Source: Ryuthela nishihirai (taxonomy: Eukaryota > Arthropoda > Arachnida > Araneae > Heptathelidae). Taken from it: DNA of 64,000 nt. The stretch lies in the NCBI GenBank assembly GCA_038380435.1, contig JAWZYU010000017.1:18599283-18663282 (forward strand), read 5' to 3'. The translations under genes and the position numbers were made by a program. Shown here piece by piece: positions 10,650 to 21,842 of the stretch; the stretch's first letter is position 1, and each line of letters opens with the position of its first letter. Below the pieces are notes generated by a model. It was not told the DNA's origin, made no database searches, and saw nothing but the letters and a program-made list of their open reading frames with translations.

Positions 10650-11010
10650 TGTGATGGTGTTAGTGCATTAGGTTTGTAATCTGCATTTCCCATATTAGAG
10701 TCCCAGCTGGGACAGCATTGAGATTTATCGCTCCAAACCTCCCTACTCTGCCATCAGTCAGTAGTGGATACCGATGGACTTGGAAAGGCTGCTGTCTGTT
10801 AGATGGGACATTAAGCCATGTGTTGGATGGTCATACCCTGTGCACGTTAAAGAACACATTGGATAGCCTTGATGGGACGCTATCTAATGTCTCCTAACAG
10901 CTGTCCAGTGAGTCCCCTCCCCCAACCTTCTCTGGGCCCTAGTGATCCTTGTGACTTGGCCATTTAGTTTATTGTATGCAGAAAAGTGCCACTTAGAAGT
11001 AAACCAACAA
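10650..11010 (+). mobile_element. SINE A copy, full-length but diverged
   Basis: The tRNA-like head is weak (GAGTCCCAGCTGGG around 10700). The body shows the family landmarks in order: TTGAGATTTATC, CAGTCAGTAG, GATGGGACATTAAGCC, GTGCACGTTAAAGAACAC, CCCAACCTTCTCTG and the end AAAAGTGCCACTTAGAAGTAAACCAAC. Divergence suggests an old copy. Confidence 0.85.
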
Positions 11011-11429
11011 CTAACATGTTATAAGTGAGTTCCCTGTTGCATAGCCTAGGACACATAACTTTTAATTCATAGACAAAAACATCTGGGAAATGCAAATTCA
11101 TTCTCCAGGGTGTACTCCATTCATTGCAGTTTTTACAAAATGGTGAATGTATTCTATCAGACATTGAAAGGCAGATCAACTCGCAACCAATCATTTTAAA
11201 CATATAAAACAAAATGGCTATTAAAAGGAAAAATTCCAAAATGGATTCATACAAGTAGTACTATAGCTTCATCTTTACTACACTTTACTAGCTCTAAGTG
11301 TCATTATAGTTTTTAACCCTTAAAGCATCCAGAGCTAGTTAACCATTTTTTAAAAGTAAGCGTCATCTGAATTTTAATTTCTATTATTCAGAATCAAATG
11401 CTCTTTCATTATGGCATGTAATCTATATA

Positions 11430-11540
11430 TATTAATAAATATTGTGTGGAAAAATTTTTTCCAACATATGGAAATTGAACTCGCATCTCTCCAGAAACAT
11501 GCGTTAAAAAGTCAACAGGTAATGCTGTGATGGTCATTTA
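11430..11540 (-). repeat. tRNA-derived unit fragment (SINE C-like)
   Basis: The segment GTGGAAAAATTTTTTCC..CATCTCTCCAGAAACATGC corresponds in reverse complement to the unit at 39847-39925 and its flank. The B box is decayed. Confidence 0.5.
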
Positions 11541-11730
11541 TGTTTTGATCTATATATTAGTCACTACAGAATAAAATTTAGTTGTTTTTCTGTTGAAAAG
11601 TTTACAAATTATCTTCCCAGTTATTTTAGCAGAGCATACTGGTGCTACCAAATTTTTTCTTACAAAAGTAGTTGGTAAAGTAGTTACATTTTCCTCCATC
11701 ATAATCTCAAAATTCTATGACTGATATAGG

Positions 11731-12090
11731 GTTTAGGTGGCTCGGTTGGTAGCACAACAGGCTTATAATCTCGGTGCCCAGGTTCGAGTCCCACCTGGCC
11801 AGCTTTGAGATTTATCTCCACAAAATGCTCCATTCTGCCAATGGACTTGGAAAGGCCATTGCCTGTTGGATGGGACATTAAGCAATAGCCCCATGTGCGG
11901 GAGAGCCTACCCTGTGCACGTTAAAGAACACACTGGATGGCCTCGATGGGAGGCTACCATCTGTTTCCTAACATCTGTCCAGTGGATTCCTTCCACCCAA
12001 CCCTCTCTGAGCATTCAGGGTCCTTGTGACCTCACCATTTAGCTAATTGTATGCAAAAAAGTGCTCAGAGGTAGAGTAACCCAAATCTAT
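11731..12090 (+). mobile_element. SINE A copy with tRNA-like head
   Basis: A-box-like GTGGCTCGGTTGGTAGCA is followed by the B box GGTTCGAGTCC. The full SINE A body follows and ends AAAAAAGTGCTCAGAGGTAGAGTAACCC. Confidence 0.9.
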
Positions 12091-12439
12091 TATAGATATC
12101 TACAAAAATGTTTGTATTAGGTAGTTTACTCGATCCTCAGCCAACAGATGGCAGTACTCAATTGGCGTATGATGTAGAAACGTAACTGTTGGTGGCCTAT
12201 GGCTCTTTGATTTGTTTCTTTTGGGTGGGTAATGTGGAGTCACGTGTTATGTGTATATTATAGCGATTTATTAATTTTGTTATATATTTTGGTGTCTTTT
12301 AAAGTTACTTATATGATTTATTGTTAATATATGGAAGCATTTGGTGGCTTTTCGATGTAAAAATTATGGGTATTGAAGAATTGTCGGTGTGGAAAAAAAT
12401 GGCAGTTTTTGATGGAGTCAGTAAAGTTAATGAATAATT

Positions 12440-12655
12440 TAGGGGAGGGTTGGTTAGCGCTCTTGGCTACTGATCTATGGGACCTGGGTTCGAGCCCCGG
12501 GTAAGGCATGGATGTGTGTGTCGTTTTTATGCTGAGGTCCTGCCATCCTCTTGGATCTTCTACTGTGGCATATAAACTGACAGGCTCCTGTCAGACCTCT
12601 ATGGCAAAAGCAGCTGCTTGAGGGGTTTTTTATTATTATTTTTTTTTATTTATTA
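12440..12655 (+). mobile_element. SINE B copy, full-length
   Basis: Head: GGTTAGCGCTCTTGGCTACTGA (A box region) and GGTTCGAGCCC (B box). Body: GCTGAGGTCCTGCCATCC, the palindrome CTGACAGGCTCCTGTCAG, AGCAGCTGCTTG, and a T-rich tail with TTATTATT. Confidence 0.9.
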
Positions 12656-12683
12656 GAGCTGTAAGATGTCATTGGTTTTGTGG

Positions 12684-13010
12684 GCTTTTTTATAATTTGG
12701 TCGGCGGTGCACTGTTTCCAATTTTCATGTTTTTTGGTTTGTGTTGTCTGCGAGGATATTATTTAGTTTCAGGGAGCTTTTTTATAATTCGGGTCAGCAG
12801 TGCATCTTTTCCAATTTTCATGTTTTTCAGTTTGTATTGTCTGCAAGTACGTTTTGTTTTGGTAGCTTTTTTATAATTCGGTCGGTGGTGCACTGTTTCC
12901 GTTTTTTATGCTTTTTGGTATGTGTTATCACTATTGAGATTATTTAGTTTTGGGGGCTTTTTTTATAATGCTAGTCAGCAATGCATTGTCGATGTTCTTG
13001 GTTTTGAGAT
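12684..13010. repeat. Tandem repeat, period about 91 bp, 3.6 units
   Basis: Units start near 12684, 12776, 12865 and 12957 with GCTTTTTTATAATTYGGTC. Each continues GGTGCACTGTTTCCAATTTT-like and TTGGTTTGTGTTGTCTGC-like. The open frame over it is a product of the repeat. Confidence 0.8.
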
Positions 13011-13315
13011 TGGTGTTCGATTTCATTAATTCTGGTGATCTATTTAGGTTAATTATTGTATGTGTGACTGGATTTATTACTTAAGTTTGTGAAATATATT
13101 TGTGGAGTGTTTTAACTATTGGGAAAAGAGGGGGGGGGGCGCATATTTCAGGAATTTGTAGTAAATATGTTTTCCTAGTTTCTTTGTTTAAGGGTTTTTT
13201 TTTTGTTTTTTTGATAATTTAAATTTTTTAAGTAATTCGTGCTCGTGGTTGTGAAGGAGTTTTTTAGTGAAATTGCTTTTTTTTTACATTGCGTTTGTTT
13301 ATGATGGAAATTGCA

Positions 13316-13376
13316 GTTACCGTGGTAATGGTACTTTGTGTTTGACATAAACTTGAGTTACCCTTACCATGGTAAC
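13316..13376. promoter_or_regulatory. Pair of RFX X-box-like palindromes
   Basis: GTTACCGTGGTAAT (13316-13329) and CTTACCATGGTAAC (13363-13376) each differ by about one base from the palindromic RFX site GTTRCCATGGYAAC. They lie 33 bases apart. Function is inference; the spacing and similarity are seen. Confidence 0.35.
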
Positions 13377-13685
13377 GAAAAAACAATCTTTTTTTTCTAG
13401 GAACCCCAACTTATTAGTTCATAGGAACCCCTGTTTGGGTTAGGGTTTGGGGCTGGTGGGAATCAATGAAAAAAAAAGCTTTGTTATGTTGCATGAAAAA
13501 AAGGCAGCTTAGAACCGTGATCTGTACTACTGCCAAAGTTTGGTTTTCAAAAGGAAATAAAATTAAGAAAAACGAATTTTAATAACTAATATTAGTCAAA
13601 AATGTGTTTTATCAGATTGGATTATTTAGCCATTAAAGTTTTTTTAAGTGTGATCAGATTTTATGTGTTTATATTTGTTTTGTGG

Positions 13686-14035
13686 GTTGGGTTGTTTTAC
13701 CTCTGAGCAGCACTTTTTTGCACACCATGGGCTAAATGGCCAGGTCACAAGGATCCCAAAGGCTCAGAGAAGGTTGGGGGAGGGGACCCACTGGAACAGC
13801 TGTTGGGAGACAGATGGTAGCCTCCTATCAAGGCCATCCAGCGTGTTCTTTAACGTGCACAGGGTATGGCTCTCCCACACATGGGGCCACGTCTTAACAT
13901 CTCATCTAACGGATGGCGATCTTTCCAAGCCCATCGGTGTCCCCTACTGACTGGGCAAGGCAGGGAGTTTTGCAGAGATAAATCTCAATGCTGACCCAGC
14001 TGGGACTCGAACCTGGGAACTGCAGTTTACAAGCC
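13686..14035 (-). mobile_element. SINE A copy
   Basis: On the minus strand it runs from the B box region (GGTTCGAGTCCCAGCTGGG) to the end AAAGTGCTGCTCAGAGGTAA. The A-box region is replaced by unrelated sequence at about 14035, so the head is cut. Confidence 0.9.
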
Positions 14036-14663
14036 ATTTGTTTTGTGGTGTTGCATAATAAAAAAAATATCCTTGGGAAGATACTATTTTTTTGCAGGAG
14101 AATATATTCCACAAAATTGATACATAAAGCAGTAATAAGTAATAAATTTATAATTATAACTAAAACCATGGCATTATATTGAAATTATAAGCACCCATAT
14201 TCACATGAAACTCACTCTGTCAAAATACTGCCATGACTACAATCTGCCACAACTATATTTCACTTTTATACAAAATTATTGAAAATTTAAGGCTCATTAC
14301 ATATGATAATATGTAATGAGATAATGTGATAAAATAGCCCCTAAAATTATTTTCCTTTTATAACATTAAAATCCAAGTAAAATTGGCATAACACAAACCA
14401 ACAATGCAAAATCTTCAAAAAATGTACTACTAATCTGTTATTAAGAAAAGTTCCATTGGCTAAATAATCCAATCAGATATAACCACAGCCGTGACTAGGA
14501 AGTTGGCTGCCCACGTGTAAAAATAATTTTGCCATCCTACTTTATGAGCCATTTATAGTAGGTACAAAAATAAGGAGATGATGAGAAAAATATATGTAAA
14601 ATAATTTCAATTCTCATAGTAAATAGGTTAACTTAAAAATGTTAACACAAAACACTTTCTTTT
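14036..14663. other. Intronic sequence, no feature recognised
   Basis: AT-rich. Nothing beyond short A/T runs and a local inverted repeat around 14285-14320 (CATTACATATGATAATATGTAATGAG). Confidence 0.5.
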
Positions 14664-16068
14664 AACATCCCACTAACCATTTTCTCTCCATAGTTGGAAT
14701 GTGAGGACTCTGCACAGAGCTTATTCTCTTGATGTCCTCACACAAGAATTCCACCATTATAATTTAGATATTCTTGGCTTGCAAGAGACCAGATGGACAA
14801 ATAAAGGTCTGATTCTTAAAAATAATCTTAAATTTCTCTTTTTAGGGAAGGAAGATATTAAGCATCTCTAAGGCGTAGGTCTGCTTCTCAGCAGATACGC
14901 TGGTAATGCTCTTCTAGGATATGAGTGCATTAATGATTTAATGTGATGATAAAAGGTTTCTTAGAGCAAAATTTCTGACAAGCATTAAGGCCCTTGAATG
15001 TTATCTGCTATTATGCCCACTGAGGAGAAGGATGGCTTTTACAGACTTCAAGATATTTTGAATTCGATCAAGAAAGGAGATGTTACCTTTGTTCTAGGTG
15101 ACTTCAGTGCCAAAGTTGGTACTGATTCTGGCCTTTGGGGAGGGATGTTGTTGTTTTACCTCTGAGCGGTACTTTTTTGCACACTATGGGCTAAATGGCC
15201 AGGTCACATTGACCCCAAAGGCTCGGAAAAGGTTGGGGGAGGGGACCCACTGGAACAGCTGTTGGGAGACAGATGGTAGCCTCCCGTCAAGGCCGTCCAG
15301 CGTGTTCTTTAACATGCATAGGGTATGGCTCTCCTACACACGGGACCATGGCGTATCCCATCCAATGGACGGCAGGCTTTCCAAGCCCATCGGTGACCCC
15401 TACTGACTGTGGGCAGGGTGAGGAATTTTGTGGTGATAAATCTCAATGCTGTCCCAGCTGGGACTCGAACCTGGGAACTACAGATTACGAGCCTGGCGCG
15501 CTACCAACTGAGCCACCCTTGCTTGGGGAAGGGTGATAAGCCCTTTTCATATTGGTAGCTGCAATGGCAATGGGCAGTGTCTCTTACAGGTAAATAAACT
15601 TAATAGTTTGAGAATAACTAACACTTAGTACAAACAATGTGACATACATAAGTACACATGGGTTTCACCAGATGGGCTGCATAAGAATGCGATTGAATAA
15701 TGATGAGCAAATGGACCAGTTCTGTTATGAATATGAGGTCATATAGGGGAGTTGAAATTGGATCTGACCATTACCTTGTTAAAATTGTCTTGCAACTAAA
15801 ACTTAAGAGTGTTGTGCTAAGATTAAAAAATTTACCTTTAATTCTGTAGCTCTGAAAAATCTTACAGCTGAAGGTTACCATGATAGGTTACTTAGTCATT
15901 ATGACATTCATGGTTTGCTTACTACTAAAGTTGAGGAAGAATGGGACTGTTTTAAGCAGTCTTTTCTTGAAACTAACAGTACTCTTTTAGGAGGAAATTT
16001 TTAGGAAAAAATGAGCAGACAAGGCAAAATTATTTTAGTGATAAGGCGCTTGAGCTTATTTTAGAAAG
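14664..16068 (+). mobile_element. RTE-like LINE copy 3, endonuclease region, split by a SINE
   Basis: It matches the 5' half of the full-length RTE at 17831-21443 (in reverse complement), from CATCCCACTAACCATTTTC at about 14667 to GAGCTTATTTTAGAAAGAA at about 16068. The endonuclease words NVRTLHRAYSLDVLTQE, ILGLQETRW and VLGDFSAKVG are readable. Stops, indels and a 3' truncation disable it, and SINE A sits inside at 15148-15522. Loss of the 3' end is not the usual RTE truncation and implies a later deletion. Confidence 0.85.
15148..15522 (-). mobile_element. SINE A copy inserted in RTE copy 3
   Basis: A complete SINE A: head on the minus strand GGTGGCTCAGTTGGTAGCG with B box GGTTCGAGTCC, and end AAGTACCGCTCAGAGGTAAA. 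The RTE sequence TTTGGGGAGGGATG (15134-15147) recurs as TTGGGGAAGGGTG (15523-15535), an approximately 13-base target duplication. Confidence 0.93.
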
Positions 16069-16159
16069 AACATACTATATGCCAAAAAAAGAACATTTAA
16101 TTGGGGTTAAGATGAAATTAAAAAAAAACAGATAAGTGAAATTTGATAAGTATTTTTAA

Positions 16160-17288
16160 CCCTTCCAGCATCCAGAACGTATATATTCATTTTTAGTACA
16201 ATAAAAGTAAACGATTTAAAAAAAAAATAAAAATTGCCATTTTAAATTTTTTAATAGATATCTTATAAAAAATATGTAATTTAAGCTTCATAAATAATAT
16301 TTTCTTTTTTAGTACAATAAAAGTAAACGATTTAAAAAAAAATAAAAATTGCCATTTTAAATTTTTTTTAATAGATATCTTATAAAAAATATGTAATTTA
16401 AGCTTCATAAATAATATTTTCTTTTTTTATTTGATGCATATTTTATTAAACTACGACATAAATAATTTTTAAAGCCATCTGTTTGCCATTTCTTAGAAGT
16501 TATATAAGGTATTGCCAATTTGTTTGTTAACATTACTCTGTGCTGAAGCAATCCCCTAATTTAAGCTCAGAAGTTTGATTTGAACTATTATCAACAAATT
16601 TTTCCTTAAAGTTTTTAAAATCTCCTGATAATTAACAAAGAACTGCTACTTTTTAAAAATGGAAGTTTTTGGAAGTAATTATGAAATGTGTACCTTTTTT
16701 TTGGTATATCACTGTAAAAATTGTTATTAAAATTAATATGTTACTACATTGATAAAATTTTTTACTTCAATAAAATTCAGAGTTAAATTCTTTTTAATTT
16801 GGTATATAACATGAGCTATTTCTGTTGATTAGTTATTTATTAAAAATATTCTAAATATGACTTGTTTATTGGACTGCAACAAGCCTGGATTTTTTCTCAA
16901 AGTGTAGTATGGAGAAAAAAATTTAAAAATGGAAGAAATGATTACTTTAAACAAGAAATTTTTTTGTTGTTATTTAGAAATAAATAGCTTTTCTATTCAT
17001 GTGCATTATAGTCAATCATTTCTGTCTATTAGCTTTTTTTTTATAAATTTTTATTTGTTTTGCCAGGTGCATTTTCTTACTACATGACTCTAAAAAAAGT
17101 CCTATTAAAATGGAAACATATGTTCTTTTTTGTTAAATATTTTATTTTCAGAAAATCCAGAATTAAATGTTGATTAATTTGGCAAATAACATGCCATAAT
17201 TCCTTCACTAATTATTTGACAAAAAAGTTCTAAAATTAAATTTGGCCTGTGGATGTAAACCAGTTTTTCAGGCTGGACACTGGGAGGG
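16160..17288 (+). mobile_element. TTAA-flanked non-autonomous DNA transposon (piggyBac-like), copy 1
   Basis: It is bounded by TTAA at 16156-16159 and 17289-17292. The terminal repeats are CCCTTCCAGCATCCAG (left) and, inverted, CCCTCCCAGTGTCCAG (right). TTAA duplication plus a CCC-start terminal repeat is characteristic of piggyBac-type elements. No transposase frame is present. The interior is AT-rich and related to 51822-53201 (inverted), 26880-28690 and 57946-59605. Confidence 0.8.
16191..16425. repeat. Tandem duplication of 116 bp
   Basis: TTTTAGTACAATAAAAGTAA starts at 16191 and again at 16307. The two units are almost identical apart from the lengths of A and T runs, so the duplication is recent. 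Related elements at 58020 and 26970 have one unit. Confidence 0.9.
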
Positions 17289-17292
17289 TTAA

Positions 17293-17822
17293 AGAAAATG
17301 CAAGGTTTTACTGTATTTTTAGCATTTTAAATTCAGTAAAAATTGAAAAACATTTGCCATATTTTTGAAGCATTTCATTATTTAAATTCATCTGAAAAAA
17401 ATTAAAATTATGCAAGCAACATACAGTGATGATTTTTTTCCTACTGGCAAACTCTAAGGTGTTATAAACATTATTTTGCTTTAACCAAAAAAAAAAGTAT
17501 ATAAATTAAATAAAAGCTAAAAAAACATTTAAAACTGGATAAAGAGCTGTAAAGAAAATAAAAATATTCAAAGCAAATATAGTTTAACTACTGAAATGGG
17601 ATTAAACCCTTCCAGATCAGTTTGCATTATATACTAACTACTATGGAAAAGTTGAATTTTATGAAAATAGTAAAAACTTAAAAATTCTGAATTCTGAATG
17701 TATCAACTAGTTTCAATTTAATCAGAAATGCTATTAAATCCTATCATTTAAAAATTAAATTTTTCATTATGTCCTAATCAGAGGTCTCCTAAAATAGCTA
17801 CCATTTTAAGTCTTGTATGCTT
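17293..17822. other. Intronic sequence, no clear feature
   Basis: AT-rich. AACCCTTCCAGATCAG at about 17605 resembles the terminal repeat of the neighbouring TTAA family and may be the relic of another copy. Confidence 0.4.
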
Positions 17823-17865
17823 AATAATTTCATCATCATCATCATCATCCTCAAGAAGCCATGGG

Positions 17866-20140
17866 CTACGGAGGTTCAACCAGACTGTGCAATTTAGTTC
17901 TCCAAGCAAGTCTGTCCTGAGCTACATCTACTGCATCTGGCCACTGCACACCAATTCCAATAAGGTCCTGTTTGACATTGTCTGTCCACCACATCCTAGG
18001 TCTCCCCCTCTTTCTGAGGCCTTTAGGCACACTGTTCATAACCCTATTCGCCAATCTATAATCATACAAAACAACATGGCCAAACCAACAGACTCTCTCT
18101 GCACAATATGCTGCTTAAGGAGGTTGCAGACTCCTTTGCCTAACCTCATCATTAGTTACAAAGTTAAACCACCTAATACCCAAGATACTATGTAAGCATC
18201 TAGAATCAAAAGCATCTAGTTTCCTGTTATTTTGTTTACACAGCGTCCAAGTTTCACTGCCATAACTAACCCTAGAAAGAACCAAACTATTATACAGTGT
18301 AATTTTAGTCTTTATGTGTATATGCCTATTTCTCCACAATCTCCATAGATTCTAAAAATTCCCAGCAGCAATCCCTATTCGTCTGTTAATCTCGTGCTGC
18401 ACATCACCATTAACTGTTACATAGCTCCCAAGATAATTAAACTATGACACCTGCTCAAGATCGCAACCATTCAGATTAACTGAATCACAGCCTGCCTGAC
18501 CAATTTTCATCACTTTAGTTTTCTCTCTGTTTATAACCAAACCTACTCTACTACCAGTCTCATCAACATCATTTGCCAAAAGGGCTAAATCATCAGCATA
18601 ATCTAAATCAGAAATTATTATCTCCAGTCCATTTAAGGCCAAAATCTTTCCCTTGAAGTGAATTTCACATAACGTAATCAATAACCAAGCTAAAGAGAAA
18701 AGGAGACAAAATGCACCCTTGTCGAACACCAGAAGTAATGCTAAACCAATTGCTACAAGCCTTACCAACTCTCACACACGACTCAGTGTTATTATAGAGA
18801 GCTTTTGTTATGTTAACTAACTTGTCAGGTATACCATAAGATCTCACAATCAACCACAAATTATGACGATCAACAGAGTCAAAAGCCTTTTTGAAATCAA
18901 CAAAGCTAGCAACCAAAGGTTTCTGAAACTCTAAACATTTCTCAAGGATCTGCCTGAGTGAAAATATCTAATCTAAACATTCCCTACCACTTCTGAATCC
19001 ACATTGCTCATCAAGCAATTGACTGTCAACCAGAGTTTTAATTCTGTTAAGCACAATCATGCAAAGAACTCCCTTATGGTTATCACAAGAACTGCGATCA
19101 CCTTTTTTGAAAATAGGGATAATAATAGCTGTGGTAAAATTCTTAGGAACCATGTCTTTATCATAAAAGATATTCAAAATTTTAGTCATCCAAGTGGTAA
19201 CTGAAACATTTCCATAGTAATTTCATCTACCCCTGGAGATTTATGAAGTTTAAGTTTAGAAATAGCCAAACTAACTTCGGATTGTGTTATAGGGCCAACA
19301 TTAAAGCCATCAGTGCATCTATCATCATTGCAAACAATGGGAGTAGAACTAACCACATTGTTTAGAACATCACTGAAATGCTCAGCCCACCGAGCCATGA
19401 TAGAATCCTCACCTTCTATAACCTTACCTTGTTTATCCTTCACTCCCTGTATACGTGTTTGTTTTCTACCACACAAAGCATTAACTATCTGGTACAGCTC
19501 TCTGCTGTTGTGTTGTCTAACTGCTTCCTTGGCTTCATCAGCCAAGCCATCAAGCCAAAGATTCTTATCAGCAGCTAACTGATCTTTTACACGTTTATTA
19601 AGTTCTCTGTAATGCTTTCTATTAGGACTAGTAGGGTATTGATTAAGGACATTCCTGTAGTTCTTTCTTTCTGAAATAAGCTCAAGTGCCTTATCTATCA
19701 CTCAGATAATTCTGCCTCCTCTGCACCTTTTTTCCTAAAAGAGTCCTGTTAGTGTCCAAAAAAGCCTGTTTGAAATGATCCCATTATTCCTCAACTTCAG
19801 TAGTAAGCATACCATAACTGTCATAATGACTAAGTAACCTATCATGGTAAGCCTTGGCTATAACAGGGTCTTTCAGAGCTTCAGTATTAAGCGTAAATTT
19901 TTTTAACCCTGGACAACACTTTTTAAGTTTAAGTTGCAAGACATTTTTAACAAGGTAATGATCAGATCCAATTTCAGCTCCCCTATATGACCTGGTATTC
20001 CTAACAGAACTAGCCCATTTGCTGTTAATTAATATATAATCAATCATATTCTTATGCAGCCCATCAGGTGAAACTCGTGTACTTGTGTATGTCGCGGTGT
20101 TTGTAATAAGTGTGTCGTTTTTCTGCTGAGGTCCTGCCAT
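17866..20140 (-). pseudogene. RTE end of EEP, reverse transcriptase and C-terminus, disabled
   Basis: From 20140 down: the end of the endonuclease (GSDHYLV), a linker (19701-19186), RT with IIPIFKKGDRSSCDNHKG, SFVDFKKAFDSVDRHN, GVRQGCILSPF and LDYADDLALL, then RKRGRPRMWWTDN. Stops after RECLD (about 18968), DYVM (18665) and AAGNF (about 18352) match those in copy 1. A stop after CDLEQVS (about 18442) is private. Copy 2 retains the SVD after KKAFD that copy 1 has lost, so copy 1 is the more damaged. Confidence 0.9.
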
Positions 20141-20262
20141 CCTCTCAGACCTTCTAGTATGGCATATAAACTGACAGGCTCCTGTCAGACCTCTGTGGCA
20201 AGCAGCTGCTTGAGTGGGTATTTATTTATTTATTTATTTATTATTATTTAGGAGACGTTGCC
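20109..20262 (+). mobile_element. SINE B, 5'-truncated, inserted in RTE copy 2
   Basis: It starts within the body (GTGTGTCGTTTTTCTGCTGAG) and shows CTGACAGGCTCCTGTCAG and CAAGCAGCTGCTTG perfectly, then GGGTATTTATTTATTT and a TTATTA tail. It interrupts the endonuclease frame. 5' truncation agrees with LINE-driven reverse transcription. Confidence 0.92.
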
Positions 20263-20899
20263 CATTGCCATTGCAGCTACCAATACCAAAAGGGCCTATT
20301 ACTCTTCCCCAAAGGTCAGAGTCAGTACCAACTTTGACATTGAAGTCACCTAGAACAAGGGTAATATCACCTTTCTTGACAGAATTCAAAATATCCTGAA
20401 GTTGTCCGTAAAACCTATCCTTCTCATCCTTATCGGCATCCTCAGTGGGGGCATAATAGCAGATAACATTCAAGTCTTTAACGCTTGTCTGAAATTTTGC
20501 TGTAAGAAACCTTTCATTAATGCACTCATATCCTAGAAGAGCATCACTAGCATATCTGCTGAGAAGCAGACCCACACCTTGGTGATGCTTATTGTCGTCC
20601 CTCCCTAAAAAGAGAAAATTAAGATAATTTTTAAGAATCTGACCTTTATCTGTCCATCTGGTCTCTTGCAAGCCGAGAATATCTAAATTATAATGGTGGA
20701 ATTCTTGTGTGAGGACATCAAGAGAAAAAGCTCTGTGCAGATTCCTCACATTCCAACTACCTATGGAGAGAAAATGGTTAGTGGGATGTTTAAAGAAATT
20801 ATGTTTATTGAGAGAGGGAATGCTGACAATATCAAACAGTCCCCTAATCGCTGACATGGGGCAAAGACCTGTTCCCCCACCACTAAAGGCTGAAGCCAT
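20234..20899 (-). pseudogene. RTE endonuclease (EEP) domain
   Basis: The N-terminal part of the RTE polyprotein. Motifs of the APE-like endonuclease are in order: SIGSWNVRNLHR, LDILGLQETRW (catalytic Glu), GVGLLLS, VICYYAPTED and VLGDFNVKVG (D and N of the active site). The frame starts at MASAFSGGG and is cut by the SINE B insertion, so its last ten residues are read from the SINE tail. The domain continues beyond the SINE in 19784-20140 with SPDGLHKNMIDYILI and GSDHYLV (catalytic SDH). Confidence 0.92.
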
Positions 20900-21774
20900 C
20901 TACACTGGAAGACTTCCTCCATTGTAGAATTTGATGATGCCAATAGAAGCAAAGAGTTCAGGTGCCTGCGATGACCTCTGCTCAGGATTATCCACCAGCT
21001 GATAAACATTCCTGTGAATCTATTCACTTGGGGCTGTCAACCCACCAACAAACAGAAAACACAGCGGAAGATTTTCCTTCCACAGAAGCCCACCAGTGCA
21101 GCAAAATCAGGATCAATAATCAAGCTCAGAGCAATGTATCTGTCCAGTCCAGAGGGTTTATATGGTCAGCACCAGGACCCTGTGTGGTTGACCACTCCTC
21201 AGCAGGGTAGAAAAAAAGAAAAGTAGCCATAGTTGTTCAGATCAGTAGGCCAAACTAATCTGGCAGCCCTCCCCTTCTGTTCACTTTCACAAGAGAGTAT
21301 CTCTTTTGAAAGGTACTAATGGTCTGAACCACGAGAAGGCAGGGTCGGACATTAGGTGCTAGGCATGACCGGTTCTATGTATCATCACAGGGGATTGGTG
21401 CAAGCTCTCCTTCCGGTGACTACCTAGCTACCATTTATAGACCAATAATTTAATTGTCGATAATTTGAAATAATTATTCTACGTAATTGCAGCATTTATT
21501 TGAGAAGCAATATAAATAATTGTAGAAGTAGTGGAATTGATATAGCCCTTCAGAATCTGAGAAAAGCCCAAATGATCTGCATTACTATCAGAATCAATGA
21601 AATATTTTGCAAAAAAATTGCTATTTTTGCAGTTCAACATGATAATATCCATTAGAGTATTTGGCAAAGACTTATTTATCCTTCAAAAACTATCATCAGC
21701 AAAGTAAATCGCAAAAATTTGGTACTTTCTGAATACAGTATTAATATCTATCGGTATAACCTAACAAGGATGGT

Positions 21775-21842
21775 ATAGTGTTTATGATGCCTAGCATGCT
21801 TCTGGGAGATGTGGAATTGAATCCCACCCAGGTCTTTTTTTT
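21775..21842 (+). repeat. tRNA-like relic
   Basis: GGTATAGTGTTTATGATGCC followed by GGGAGATGTGGAATTGAATCCC resembles the A and B box segments of the SINE C-like units. The B box has a one-base change, so this is a relic rather than a tRNA gene. Confidence 0.4.

Larger units (their letters stand above)
17831..21443 (-). mobile_element. RTE-like LINE copy 2, full-length
   Basis: Read on the minus strand it has a 5'UTR, an endonuclease, a reverse transcriptase and a 3' tail of GATGATGATGATGATGATG. AATAATTT occurs at both ends (17823-17830 and 21444-21451), an 8-base target duplication that defines the borders. Its length of about 3.6 kb includes a 150-base SINE B insertion, so the element itself is about 3.45 kb, normal for RTE. 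It lies antisense in USP intron 1. Confidence 0.93.

Noticed and set aside
12741..12947. Hydrophobic 68-codon frame
   Set aside because: Its residues repeat with the 91-base array; no independent coding sign.
6611..13010. CRISPR-like arrays
   Set aside because: The direct repeats are tandem and diverged without regular spacers, and the DNA is clearly eukaryotic.
13663..13950. Protein-like frames such as those with GCFTSEQHFFAHHG
   Set aside because: They recur in every SINE A copy and are translations of the SINE body, not genes.
17887..18195. Plus-strand frame at the RTE 3' end
   Set aside because: It is the antisense of the conserved RTE C-terminus (RMWWTDN).
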